A stretch of 64,000 bases of DNA from Diphasiastrum complanatum (GCA_029204225.1 CM055105.1:15245132-15309131), one strand, 5' to 3'; numbered from the stretch's first letter, positions 1 to 11,659 are shown. The notes: a model not told the origin generated them from the letters alone. Numbers and translations: made by a program.

Positions 1-1106
1 GTAAGATCACGTACTCATATAGAGCTTGACAATGGTACACTTGAATGACAAGGATTTGCCCAAGTTGTTCGATGTTTGGACTCTCGGAAAACAGTTACGG
101 GATATCTAGTACCTAATGCTGTGACCATAGTCATATCTCTGTCCATTAGTATAGTGAAGGATAGTTGCTTACATGTAAAATGTAAATGTGAACCTAATAC
201 ATTTCTTTTGCTCTTGTACTGATCAGTATGGCTTGTGTCCTGATACGGCTTCGTTAAAGGGCAGAATGTATTGCTTAGTATTGAAGTAAATGATTGGGAA
301 GATTGGACGTACTTAATACTGCCCCACTGCATAAAAAAAAAGATGCCTGTAATGAACGAAAATGGATTACCAAGCATTTTTATGTCAATGGAATCGACAA
401 GGCTCAACAAATCCTAAAACAAATTCAAAGAGGTCATGGATCGCAAGTAGTGATTCCATCCTCACTTTCCAAATGGAATAATTTGTGAAAGTTAGTTTCT
501 CACTAGATTCTAACAAATATCCACCCATGGATGAAATAGTGAATGAAAGCCTATGAGATGCACAAAGATCTCTTGATAATGAGTGATCTAAGATAGATTT
601 CTATCTTTTCAAAAAGCTTCTAATCTTGGCCCAATCAATCCTAGTTCAACTTGGATGATGGTATAATAGATTTACTTCAAATATCCTAGCAAATCACTCC
701 TCAAAAAATTGAGACCATAACCATCAAACTGATCAGTATGCGGCAGTCGTCCTGATACGGTATCAATATGGTTTGGCCTATCGATATAATCAACTTTCTG
801 TTAGGGAAGATCGGACTATAAATTTTATTTACATTTGCAAGTTGATTAGTTAACAAGTTAAACGTATTTTGTACATGGATAACAACTGACATTCAGCGTT
901 GACACCTGTCTTCCTCACTGTGCTAACTTGTGCGGTTTTGTGTGGTGGGATGGTGGCAGGTACCAGCTGGATGTCTTGAAATATGTTTTGCTTTACGGTG
1001 CTTTCTAGTATTGTATACTTTTCAGTTATGTTTTTCCTTGTTGGTTTATGAGTAAAGGGTTTTAAAAGATTTTGGTCTCGACTTGTTAAGAGGAGCTTTG
1101 TTTTTT

Positions 1107-1110
<4 letters not shown>
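1..1110. other. Unassigned sequence, no supported gene
   Basis: Only short ORFs without recognisable motifs occur here. There is no LTR, splice pattern or similarity to other parts of the window that I could see. It is probably decayed repeat DNA, but the sequence does not show which kind. Confidence 0.5.

Positions 1111-1190
<80 letters not shown>
1111..1190. repeat. (TC)n microsatellite
   Basis: About 40 uninterrupted TC units follow a short T run. The Ser-Leu open frame through it is an artefact of the dinucleotide repeat. Confidence 0.97.
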
Positions 1191-1193
<3 letters not shown>

Positions 1194-1802
1194 GTGTGCA
1201 CTTTACCATCTAGCTATCTTGCTGCTACTTGGTCATTTTGCTTTCTCGGACATCTTGAATCCAATATGACTCAATATATTCCTATAATCTCGATACTACT
1301 TGTTGCACTCATTTTCATGCTCTCCAATCATAGGTGTGATATCATGAAAAGAGATTTAATCAAGATCTAGGAGTGTTTGTTCCATTATCTTTCCTGAAGA
1401 TTCCCTATAAAGGGCAAGAGGGCATTTTAGCCCCTCTATATTGTGCACGAATGAGATTTCACATGAGAATTTTTCTCTTTCGTGGTCATCTACTTCTAAT
1501 ACATTCAGCGATAAGCTTTTTCATTTTTCATGCTCCATACTCACTCGATTTAAGGACATAGATTTCTATAGGTTTATGGAATCCATGGGTCATAATATGT
1601 CAAGATAAGGTTCTTGCACATACCAGTGACAATGGTACTAGAGCCCAAATTGTGATTCTAGGCTTTGGATCAGAATCTTTGCATGCGTCCATGCAATGCA
1701 CATCCATTCCTAGACTTCGTACATGCTTTGGTTTGAGAACTACAATCTCAACTAGGGATCTATCAAATGAGTTATCACCAAAAAAACAGACATGCAGCCT
1801 AA
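1191..1802. other. Unassigned sequence
   Basis: No gene, terminal repeat or similarity to other parts of the window was seen between the TC tract and the gag-like relic that starts near 1803. Confidence 0.4.
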
Positions 1803-2760
1803 AAGAAGAATGCTACCCTCCTGGAACATTGAGCAATTTACATCCCTTTGGCCTTGCGGAAATTGTTTAAGACAGCTACAATTTGTTTCAAGACCTTGTT
1901 TGTGCAGCTTTCATATCTAGTTAGTTGCTCCAATTTTACAACATTGTTTACATTCTTTTGGTTGTCGTTTTGAACTAAACTAAGTTGGGCTGACGACAAA
2001 AGTTCTCCCCCTCAAGTTTTTTGTCTACTTCTATTCACCTTGTCACTACTTTTCTAATGGCTACTTCCTCTCCATCTACTAGTGAGACACCTCAAGATGC
2101 CTTAGTTGAACACATTCAACAAGCCGTTGATAGTGTTAATCTAGGATTTCTTCCTATTTAGATGTTGTTATGACAGGCTTTGCCTCTCTTCAGTCATAGA
2201 TTGACGCCATACAGCCTCATCATGGTCCTGGCAAGGCCCCTATGACATCTTTACCTAGCTTTGGAACTACTCCATCGCCTTCTTCCATTGGAAGTCCTTT
2301 TGGTAGTCCTATCATACCTACTACTACACCTCCTGGATTTTACCCCTTCCCTTGTCATGTTGGTCCCGAGCCACACTATGCTTGTGACTTTCTTGATAAG
2401 ATCTAGCTTACGACCTATTTTGGTTCCTCTAATGGGAATCTCTTACGAAATTGGTTTTCTAAGGTGGAGACTGATTACTTGGTGTGATGCCCTATTTAAG
2501 TTGTTGTGCGAGAAGGCATAGTTATGCAAGGAAAGACCAAGAAAGAGGCCTTGAAGATTGTCGAGGACATATACATGTGTAATTGCCCTTTAGATTACGA
2601 TGTCAAAGATAGGCTCTTGAAAAAGAGAACCTAATACATCGATAGTTACAAAGAGAGTGATGGTGTACTTTTGGAGAGTGCCATCCATTAATCCTTGGGA
2701 ACTGACAAAATGATGGATTTAACAAATCTACAAGTGTCATAAGGTCCAACCCTTGGTTCC
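1803..2760 (+). pseudogene. Retroelement gag-like relic and leader
   Basis: The stretch 1803-2480 has a second copy on the opposite strand at 52024-52706, which shows it is repetitive. A reading frame starts at the ATG at 2057 (MATSSPSTSETP...). It becomes rich in Pro, Ser and Thr and then shows a KVETDYLV-like and EALKIVED-like stretch. This order resembles the capsid side of an LTR-retroelement Gag. Several in-frame stops and frame changes occur near 2160, 2405 and 2490, so it is dead. No zinc knuckle was found. Assignment to Ty3-gypsy is tentative. Confidence 0.5.
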
Positions 2761-2851
2761 CAATTATAATCAAAAGGAGCATCAAGACTATGATAAATAC
2801 AAATGGGAAGATGGCAAGTTTGACACCATCATGCAAAGCCAAGCCATCACT

Positions 2852-3014
<163 letters not shown>

Positions 3015-3345
3015 TGACGACCTTGCCATGCATGCTGAGTATAATTCATTGATGAAGAATAAGACCCGACATCTTGTCAAGGCTCCTGTAGATGCAAAGA
3101 TCATCGACACTAAGTGGATCTTCAAGCTGAAGCTCAAAGATGGTTTAACAGCCAGATGGAAAGCTCGTCTAGTCATCAAAGGATATGAACAAACTTATGG
3201 GATTCACTACTCTGAGACATATAGTCCAGTATCAAGACTTCAATCAATTTGATCTTTATTTGCCTTTGCAGCTGTCGAAGATTTGGAAATACACCAAAAA
3301 AATGTTTAGACTGATTTTATGAATGAATATATACAATTCATCTTT
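3015..3345 (+). pseudogene. Ty1-copia reverse transcriptase fragment
   Basis: The translation shows the conserved start of copia RT: a DTKWIFKLK block, KARLVIKGYEQ, then YSETYSPVSRLQSI, and after one stop a degenerate AAVEDLEIHQ block. The fragment stops abruptly at about 3345 inside the block that is normally followed by EEIYM. The missing continuation is found at 5603 reading leftward on the other strand, so the two pieces were separated by an inversion. Confidence 0.85.
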
Positions 3346-4562
3346 ACAAAAAAGAAGATGTACGATATTATTAGGTACGATGTCCCTAAACCCTAAACCA
3401 TGAAGAATTCCATTAGATAAACCTTTGGCATTTTGTAAGGCACTGTCGCCTTTTTTGCCTATCATGAATCACGTGTAAAAACACAGTGTCGCGTACAGTA
3501 TTTACAAGTAAAGAAGTAGACAAGTAAAGAATTTGACAAGTCAAGAGGTAGACGTACCTGGTATGATAAGGCATTAACATAAACTTCACAACATGTGAGC
3601 AAGCACCAAGGATATAGTGCGACAAAGTGTCGTTGTTGTCCTTGATGCCTTGCAGAAAAAAATTGTTGAGAAGCGACACTTCTTTCATGGATTCACTTGC
3701 AATATCATATTGCAGTAAGGGGAGACCCATCTCAATCACTGGGTCGCTGATAGAGGCCCTTCTATCCTTCATCTGCATACAATCTGAGATTCTTAAATTA
3801 AGAGTAAAACCAATATCTACTATTTGGAAGAGGATTGGCATGCCGATACTATCTATCGCATCTGAAATATCTTTCTCAAATTTTAAATATTCATCAAAAT
3901 CTAAATATGCTACAAGTGTGACATTAACGGGAGCAGGTGGGAGAGAATCTACAATGGAGGGAATGTCCAAAATTTTTGTGGCTGAATCAACCACAGTATC
4001 AAGAGCTACAGTATTTACAATTCCATCACCTCCAGATGTGGAAGCTTGGAGGTTCATACGTCAGACCTTTTTGGGAGCCTGAGAAGAGGACGACTTGCTC
4101 CGTCTAGGGGCAGGTTGCTTGCGAGGCCTCTTAGTGCGAAGGTTGGTCCTATCAAGGGGTTTGTCCCGGGGAGCAGCGGGATCTACAAAATCTCTCCCTC
4201 ATTCTATATAGAATATGAAAATCTTTGGGCATTATGGTGACCCGCTTGGCATGGATGGAAAGCAAAAAAAAATCTTCAAAAGAAAGAGCCAAATAGTCCT
4301 CTGCGGATTCCTGCAAACATTGCAATGCTCCAGGTGTGAACTTGACATCACTCTGCAGATTATCTCAAGTAATCAGACGAACAGTTATGTGGAAAGGGGC
4401 TCTTGGTATCAGGAGCAGGGTGAATCTCTGATATTTCTTAATCTCAGAGCGCCATATGCTCCTGTTACGCCTGGTATGCTATGGAGGATTAACAGCAGGG
4501 GTACTAGTGGATACAGTCCCAGGAGAGAAGACATCTCTCTTGTTCTATTTGACCCTAGACAT
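3346..4562 (-). pseudogene. Histone H3-like/Ulp1 gene copy 1 (N-terminal and middle part)
   Basis: On the minus strand, from the ATG at 4562, a short basic tail is followed by a clear histone H3 fold. It has an EIKKYQRFTLLLIPRAPF helix, an ALQCLQESAEDYLALSFED helix and the block IHAKRVTIMPKDF, close to canonical H3 IHAKRVTIMPKD. A basic linker and a conserved acidic segment (YLKFEKDISDAIDSIGMP, KDRRASISDPVIE) follow. The remainder is the start of a Ulp1-like protease, whose tail lies at 5604-5895 on the other strand. Stops and frame changes in the tail and linker make it a pseudogene. The whole piece lies in an inverted block. Confidence 0.8.
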
Positions 4563-4665
4563 GAGGGCAGTATAGGACGTATTGGTCTTGTACGAGTGTA
4601 GACAATAAAAGTAATGAAAGAGAAAGCTAACGGCGCACAAAAGCAATATGTACGGTCGTAAGATT
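4563..4665 (-). promoter_or_regulatory. Upstream region of H3-Ulp1 copy 1
   Basis: It matches, in inverse orientation, the sequence just before H3-Ulp1 copy 2 (29715-29829). It holds a GCGCACAAAAGCAATATGT-type motif at 4632-4650 that recurs upstream of P and H3 genes in elements A and B. Confidence 0.55.
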
Positions 4666-4669
4666 TGAA

Positions 4670-5603
4670 TGATCATAAGATTCTTGAAGCAATCTTCTGA
4701 GCTAGATAATTCTCTTTACTACAGAGGTAGGGGCGACATATTCTGATTTTGTGGAGGACAAAGAAATGCATTTCTGCTTTCAATTGTTCCATGAAATGAG
4801 TCCTCCTGCTAGAAAGCAAAGATAGCCAGAGGTGGATTTTCTTGTGTCCACATTACTAGCCCAATCAGAATAAGAATAAGTGGTTAATGTCAAAGCATCA
4901 TATGTATTTCCATTATAACTCAAAGCATATGCATAGTGCTTAGTGGCTTGAATGTATCTTAGTACTCTGAGTAGAGCCTTCCAGTGAGGTAGGCCGGGAT
5001 TGGACATAAATTGTGATAATGTGCTGACTATATATGCTAGATCAGGTCTGGTGCAGACCATGGCGTACATAATTGATCCGACTATCGACTGATAGGGGTA
5101 TTTGCACATCTCTTTCTTCTCTGCATCAGTCTTCGGGCACATATCATTTGACAGTTTGAATCCTGGCTCCATAGGCGAGTCTATTGACTTGCAGTTTTCC
5201 ATGCCATACCTGTAGAGTACACTGGTTAGATACCTTTTTTGACTTAATGTGATACTCCTCCTCACTCTGTCTCTGTTTATCTCAATCCCCAAAAGGAGTG
5301 CAGAGGGCCTGAATCAGTCATTTCGAATTCCTTCGACAGAAGAGTCTTCGTCTCATAAAGTAACTAACTCGAATTGTTGATGATCAGTGAGTCATCAATG
5401 TATAAAGCTCCTATGACATAGCTTGAGCCTCTGTATTTGAAATAAACATTCGAGTCAGCAGAGTTCGGAATGAAGTCATGCTACAACAAGAATCGATTGA
5501 TTCTATCAAACCGGACCCTTGGAACTTGCTTTAGCCCGTAGAGAGATTTTTGTAGCTTACATACTTTCTGTTCTTGGCCTTGAAGGACGTAACCTTTAGG
5601 TTG
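4670..5603 (-). pseudogene. Ty1-copia RT/RNase H fragment
   Basis: Read leftward from 5603, it has a PKGYVLQGQEQKVCKLQKSL block, KQVPR, a degraded DD motif (LYIDDSLII near 5390), then GIEINRDRV, LTSVLYRYGM, the TRPDLAY block and RNase H (SDWASNVDTRKSTSGY). There are stops near 5480 and frame changes near 5290. A closely similar relic lies at 27300-28250. Confidence 0.85.
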
Positions 5604-5895
5604 CCAGCAATACAAACAAGGATATTGACTCGCTGCTGTTGAAGATATGTAAATATTCTTCAATAGAGAATCCCACTTCAAGAAAATGTGAAATTGTCAA
5701 CATTGAGGTAATCATTGAACATTTTTGGTGTATTTTTGTTTATCATCATTGTTGAGCGTCTGTACCTTCATCCCATTACTAATCAATTGAATGTATTGTT
5801 GACACCCTAGCAAAATGACTCATTTAGTTGTGCGTGGTGTACTCTATAGAATGCGAAATTATTTTTTATGTGGTACAATCTTCAAGAGGATGTTG
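5604..5895 (+). pseudogene. Ulp1-like protease C-terminal part of H3-Ulp1 copy 1
   Basis: The stretch matches 31390-31690. One exon-like segment begins NTNKDIDSLLLKICKYF-type and ends at a GTAATC donor. After an intron ending in CCCTAG comes the QNDSFSC segment, which carries the Gln and nucleophile Cys expected of Ulp1/C48 proteases. Here the codon after TLY is a stop (TAG), so this copy is dead. It overlaps the 3' end of gene M on the opposite strand. Confidence 0.65.
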
Positions 5896-6253
5896 ATGTT
5901 TCAATGTAAGTTTTTGTTGTGCTTGTTTTCTGCCTTCAGATAGAGTTGGAGTTGGGGATGGTGCCGGTTCTGTCTCAGAGAATAATACCACTTTTGTTCC
6001 TCTCAGCTCGCTGACTACGGCCGTGGCAATTTCAGCCGTCTCCATCATTGTTTCTTCACATTCTTGCATCATTTCATGCAAGCTTTGAAGAGCAATCATC
6101 CCATCGAGTAAATTTCCATGATATCTACGCCATGCACCAGTTGAGTCATGAATTTCGGGTGCCTCCATATAATGCAATGTATCCGAGTAAGACTAAACAA
6201 AATGGCGTTCTTCTCCATTAGAACCCCGGGTCATGAATTCAACCCTTTCTATA
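5866..6253 (-). pseudogene. Gene M copy 1, 3' part
   Basis: I do not recognise this gene. The reading frame contains EAPEIHDSTGA, YHGNLLDGMIAL, a Glu/Met-rich EETMMETAEIATAVVSELRGT helix, a Pro-rich stretch and a terminal HPLEDCTT. The same protein is seen at 20041-20423 and 31648-32238. Its 5' part is at 19654-19855, with the 13.4-kb element A inserted between. The 3' end overlaps the Ulp1 exon in antisense. Confidence 0.5.
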
Positions 6254-6493
6254 ATTAGAGGAGTTCAAAATGTTTACATCTGCATTCCTTCCACAAGAAT
6301 GGAAATATGAGCGCCAACTACCTATTGGAATGAAAAAATGAGCGGCATTTCCAAATTTGAATCAGGCATACAAGCATGGAGATTGGATTGATCGTACATA
6401 GTATATAATATAATCAAATATGAGTATTTTGTTTTGCTTTATAGAATCTGGTCATAGTACCTTGATGCAACTGATTACTCTATTATTTTTTTG
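6254..6493. repeat. Left TIR and subterminal region of element A
   Basis: After the terminal ATTAGAGGAGTTC the sequence holds direct repeats of the type ATGAGCGCCA and ATGAGCGGCATTTCCAAAT. Very similar repeats (ATGAGCGCCATCTCCAAAT) occur several times at 35030-35150 just before gene T of element B. They are candidate subterminal protein-binding repeats. Confidence 0.5.
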
Positions 6494-9090
6494 ATGATGA
6501 CATTATATCATCTACATGTGGATATCCCTATTGATTTGGCACCTTTGCAAGAGAAGAGGAGACAAAGGAGTTCAAATATTTGCTGAAGATCGTTCTCGTT
6601 ACAGGGCAGAAGGAAAGAAAAACGTGGATTTGTGGACAGATGGAACATTATATCCACAAGATCCAAGCACTTTGACACATCCCACATTCTCTTCAATAAC
6701 TCATTTAGTTACATGGATATGCAATGGGCATAGTGGATTACTAGGATATTGTGAAAGATTGCAAAACCATGGAAAACAACTTTATATGAATAAAGTTCAT
6801 TTTTAGAAAGTGAGTTAATTCGGATATCCTCTTATTGTCAGAATAGAGATTGTGATCTCCAAAAGACGTTAGAAGAAAATGAACAACTTAAAAAAATAAA
6901 TGAATCATTACAGAAGATAGCAATCAATATCAAATCAGAACTAGAGCAAATGCAATCAGTCTTATAGTCTATTTGTATTGAAAACTTACAATTATTGAAG
7001 GATGTAGATTTGGTAAAGAAGAAGGCTGAAAGTAAGAAGCGAAAGCGACAAAGTTGCAAGGATATTCAAACGCTTTCAAAAGGAGGTTATCGAAATATAA
7101 GAATCCGTGCATTCAAGTAAGCATATTTTAAATTTTGTAAGTTTTTCAATGACATTTGGATTTAATTTCAGCTATGGTGATATTCTGTTAACTTCTGTTT
7201 TTTTTGCAGATCTGCAGTAGTAGCTCCTCGGAATATTAAAGACAATGCTTCACTAGGAATGTCATTGGGCACAATATTGATTACAAATCCACGGAGCGTA
7301 TCATGATGAACAATAGGATTTAAAATGTAAAGTGTAAAATAGCAGAGTCTTTGATGGTGGACATTCAAAATATTTTAGATAAGACTATAGTTCAGGGTGC
7401 TTATGATTTTGCAGGTATTAGTAGGGAAGCATATGCAACAATATTTAAACTAATTAGAGAAGCTTTTAAGCAAGTTCAAATTAAAAAAGTCCCAATCCCT
7501 AGGACATATGACTTGAAGAAAGAGAGGGATACATTAAACATAGGTATGCAAAAGATCACTGGAACTCCATTTCATATTGAGGAGGTGTATGAAACTGATG
7601 GAAGATCGATATTCTATAATTCATCAAACAATTTATTTGTTGATCTAAATTACTTGCTGAGATACATCGTCACATTCTATGATCTAACCTATGAAAAGGT
7701 GAATGACAAAATAATCATAGTACTTAAGTTAGATGAGTCAGAAATTGTGAAAGGGCAGAAGATGGAAAGGGTTATTATAATTCTCATGAATGGTGCTCTA
7801 TCCCAAACAGAGAACCAAGAAGATTTCAAATTCAGTGTCCAGTCAAAAAATGATATATGGTGGTTGGCAGCGTTTCAGGTAACTAGCCTCATTACTACAT
7901 TACATTCATTGAATAGTATTAATACATTGTAAACTAAGTATGATTAATTCTTTGGACAGGTGCTGAAAGATGATCATGATATATTATCATGGATATTCTC
8001 AAGGACATCTTATCCTAGGATCATCAAGGACCATATGGATGGAGGATTTTTCAATGTTCCAGGAGTTGGAGACTTCAATGTTGAATGGCACTTAGCAGGT
8101 GATTTGAAAACATTGAAATGACATGTCTCTCACGGTGCTACATCAAAACACCCTTGTTTGTACTGCATGAAAATGGCAAAAGATGTAACTAGGAGTAAAG
8201 AATTACTAGAGAATATGCAGATCCAAACTGGAAGCCTGTGCTGTCTATCCCCTTAAAAAATGGGCATGTTTGCACTCTTCATGCAGAAGTTAGATTAATA
8301 GAAAAGATCATTTATCTTCATATACTTTTTGCTTGGAATACTAATCCAACATCATTAGCAAAGGAAGCTATCTCTCGATTAGAAGATGTTTTATTAAAAG
8401 CAGGACTCCATAAAGGACATGTCAAAATTCAAAAAGATGAAAAGCTTTCAAGAAAGAATGGGAACATGCCAACTAAGCCAAGCATAGGAGGAGCAAAAGC
8501 ACGTCGATTTCTATCAAATCATACTGGTAAGGCTTCTAATATTCAACACTCAGTCTGGATAGATATTATTGCTGCCACTTAGGACTTCGAGAAAGACGAC
8601 AAAACCAGAGTACTAAAATTTGATGTATGGAAAAAGCTTGATAGTATGATTGCTATTTTAAGAAAAGAAAAATACTCTGATATTGATAAGAAAGCTGTCC
8701 AAAGGACTTGTGTCGAGTTTGTTAATGCAATATCAAAAGCATGGAGAGAAGATCACATCACTCATTACATGGTTAGTATAAAATTTTCAAAATGCTTTCA
8801 AATTTTCATATATATTTAGATTAAACATAAGACTAACATTATGATTTTGACATATGCAGCACATACTAAGAGATCATACAACATTTTTTGCAAATACATA
8901 TGGAAGCTTGAGTGTATGGTCATCACAAGGGATGGAGAAGTCACACTGGCAAGCACGAGCAGCATTTCATCAAAATACACAATATGGAGGAACCAATGAA
9001 AAACAAAAGTACATTTGTCAATTGTTTCAGTGGTTCTACCGCAGAGTTCAGATTCGACATAACAAAGTCCACACAATACAACAAGTTTAG
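6494..9090 (+). pseudogene. Gene T of element A: putative DDE/RNase H-fold transposase
   Basis: Four exons with GT-AG introns: 6494-7116, 7210-7878, 7960-8771 and 8860-9090. Exon 1 encodes a VDLWTDG/THPTFSSIT region and then a Lys-rich coiled coil. Exons 2-4 look like a DDE transposase. A candidate first Asp is in LKLDESEIVKG (7732). The second is in WHLAGDLKTL (8101), followed by a HPCLYCMK CxxC insertion. A Glu lies in SSQGMEKSH (8935), followed by a FQWFYRRVQIR tail. This order matches transposases with a zinc insertion between D2 and E, as in the RAG1/Transib or KDZ type, but I cannot assign a superfamily. Lesions: a frame change near 6520, stops near 7309 and 8119. The catalytic assignment is inference. 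Confidence 0.65.
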
Positions 9091-9263
9091 AAAAGCATGC
9101 AAGTTCATACAGGAAGAGAAAATTAGATGATTGCTGACTAGAAGATCATCATTGCTGAGTAGAAGATCATCATGATATGTTCAGAATTGCTTTGCAAATT
9201 CATTGAACAAGAGAGGAGCAATACCCAATGTAAATGTATTGATTGTATTATACAAAGTGTCAA

Positions 9264-10780
9264 CTATTCATCATCAGATCTTGTATCAGATTCTATGGTA
9301 GTATTGTCATGAAGAAATTCTCTGCTAGCGTATGCATCTAATAGATGTGCATTATCCTTATTTCCAATAAGCTCAATATAAGTGGAATACAATGAATAAT
9401 GAGAGCTCCTTAAAGGAACATTCCCATCAGTAAAGCCTAAAATGTTCAAAACATAAGATCTTTTGACAAAAATGATCTTATTTGTCTTAACAAATTTATG
9501 TCCTCCTAGATAAAATGATAAAGCTTTAACTGCCATTATAAGACTCTCCTCGACTAGGCTCAGCTTGGAATGAGCAATACAGATCTCACTCTTCAAGAAA
9601 TGCCAAAGATAGTGGCCCAGTCCACTGTCCCTCTGGAACGAGGATGCGTATTGTCTAAAACCACCTCGTCTCGCAGCAAAATCATCTATTATGAGAGCAT
9701 CCTGCAATAGGAAATATGTTAGCAAAAACACATTCAGTGATTGAAAACATTCAAATGCAAGGAAGATTAAACACTTACACATTCTTCATCATCAACAGCA
9801 ACCAGATCAGGATGATCAATATAATGACCACGTACTGAAGTGGAATTATCAGTGAAATGCATTAATGATGGACGAGAGAAGCCCATCTGGGATTGAAATG
9901 CCGTGAATTCTTCATCGGATGGTCTACCTCGTCCATCCTCAGCTATATTTGATAAAGTCTTATTCAGACATTTTTCACCGGTCATAAGACCCTCCTCATC
10001 ATCAAAATCAATACCAGCAACAAGGTCATCTGTCTCAAAATCTACAAAGTCGGAGAATTCGAAAATTGTGCCGGATAATAAACATAGAACCTCGTCCTCA
10101 CGATAGTCAAAAAATTTACATAAATCAGCAGTAGTAAAATATACATCGTCATTAATATAATATACATGCAAATTGAAAAGACATTTTAAATCCTCCATAG
10201 ATTTGGATTCATCATCAGATGTATTTTGGCCAATGAAAGAATCCCAGAGAACATCGATATTTAAATCAATGAAGTCACTTTTTTTATCAGGAGTGTCGAT
10301 AAGAAAGTGACTGATATCCTTAATGGCTGACTGAATAGAGGAGGGTGCAAAAGGAGGGTCAACAACATGAACTTCATCATCATCTGGGATCTGAACTAAA
10401 AGAAAAAGTACGAAACCACTCTGATATTCAACCAATCGACATTTCTTGTTGCAATACGGACACATAGAACTACTTTTGAAAAGATCAAACAATTTGGTGA
10501 ACATTCTATGCAGTCTATGTCTAAAAGCTGGGAAGAAATGAACAAGATCAGTATAATGCATGTATTGGAGTTGACCTATGGAGAAAACAAGCTTGCTAAG
10601 TATATCTCTGAATCTGACATAATGTTCATAAAATATGTCAGAATTTGGTTGTGTAGTCCTGAAAACATGTAGATATGTTCTGAATAGGCTGTGGAAGTAG
10701 TTCAGATTTTCAATAATCCCAAATTCACTCAGAAATGAACTCAAGCCTGATTCTTGTGAGGATGATGAGGAAGAGGCCAT
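9264..10780 (-). CDS. Gene P of element A: unknown protein with Cys cluster
   Basis: Two exons (10780-9779 and 9701-9264, intron GTAAGTG...TTGCAG) encode about 479 aa with no stop. The start at 10780 (MASSSSSSQES) is preferred over the upstream ATG at 10828, because element B also begins MASSS at the same place. Visible parts are a helical N-terminus, a CPYCNKKC cluster near residue 130, a hydrophobic VLFLLVQIP segment, a strongly acidic middle, and a conserved C-terminal block with NIRK-free KIIFVKRSYVLNILG and DGNVPLRSSHYSLYSTYIEL. The Cys cluster is kept in B (CNVCNRKC). Function is unknown; an element-encoded DNA-binding partner of T is possible. T and P converge tail to tail. Confidence 0.7.
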
Positions 10781-11610
10781 GGCAGTAGCGTGAATATCGC
10801 ACTTGTGCGCGCGGGAGAACTGAACCAAAACTAATTATCAAAATGGCACAGAAGATGGATATGTACGGCAGACAAATATAGAGTATCGCACTTGTGCGCG
10901 AGTAGGTATACTTGCAAGCAAACGGATAGCAATGAGCGCGCACAAAAGCGATATGTCGCGAATTTTGAGAATGCAAAAGGTAAAAAATTATTCGGTTTCC
11001 ATGCCATTTATACTAAATTTTTGCACGTGTGGTCAATGGACTTATGACACATGTCTACTTTCAATTCGACAACAGGTGCAGACAAGTGTGAGTTGACACC
11101 TGCACATGTGTGAAATGACACCTAGACACGTGTCGTGTGTTCATTTGATTTCTCATAAACACGTGTCGCTCTTGCATTCGATCATACAAATTCCACACGT
11201 GTAGTGTGATAGGGTGACATGTGTCGCTCTCGCATTTGTTCGTACAACTCCCACACGTGTGACAGGACGTTCTTTTGCACGTGCGAACCCCCTATAAAAT
11301 CACAAATTTCAATGAATTTCTTTCACTTTTTTTTTGCTCCGCATATCGCATTTGTGCGCGCCCTTCACAATCAAAATTCCTCCTACTACCTTCCATGCGC
11401 ACAGGTCCGATACGTCTGCCTACGTGTCACCCCATATCGCACTTGTGCGTCTTTCCTCAAATCTAATCATTCTTCCTGATATTCGGCTCGCATAGGTCCA
11501 ATATACCGTAGATTCTGTCCGTACATAGCGGTCCTCTGCGAGTTCTTTATCATCCCTTCCTTCTCATCCTAACCTTCACGCACAAGTTCGCTATCACATA
11601 GTTCACGCCC
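10781..11610. promoter_or_regulatory. Divergent control region between P and H3-Ulp1 of element A
   Basis: The 830-bp gap between two divergent start codons holds five copies of a motif close to ATATCGCACTTGTGCGCG, in both orientations: 10794, 10883, 10935 (inverse), 11343 and 11434. Between them, at 11020-11290, is a cluster of ACACGTGT-type G-box palindromes and their relatives. The equivalent region of element B (51249-51780) and the upstream regions of H3 copies 1 and 2 keep the first motif. A shared operator or transposase-binding array is an inference. Confidence 0.65.
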
Positions 11611-11659
11611 ATGGATAGGAGAAAGCAGACAAGGAGAGACTTCTTCTCTCCTGGCTCAT

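Larger units (their letters stand above)
3346..5603. other. 2.26-kb inverted block
   Basis: Turning this block around rejoins two broken units at once. Copia RT at 3345 continues into the RT/RNase H now read from 5603, and H3-Ulp1 ending at 3346 continues into the Ulp1 tail at 5604. The uninverted order is seen in the related loci at 28.2 kb (RT) and 31.4 kb (Ulp1). Confidence 0.8.

Noticed and set aside
1083-1370. Ser-Leu-rich ORF
   Set aside because: Produced by the (TC)n tract; no conserved sequence on either side.
4046-4601. Plus-strand ORFs at 3.6-4.6 kb
   Set aside because: Antisense shadows of the H3-Ulp1 copy on the minus strand.
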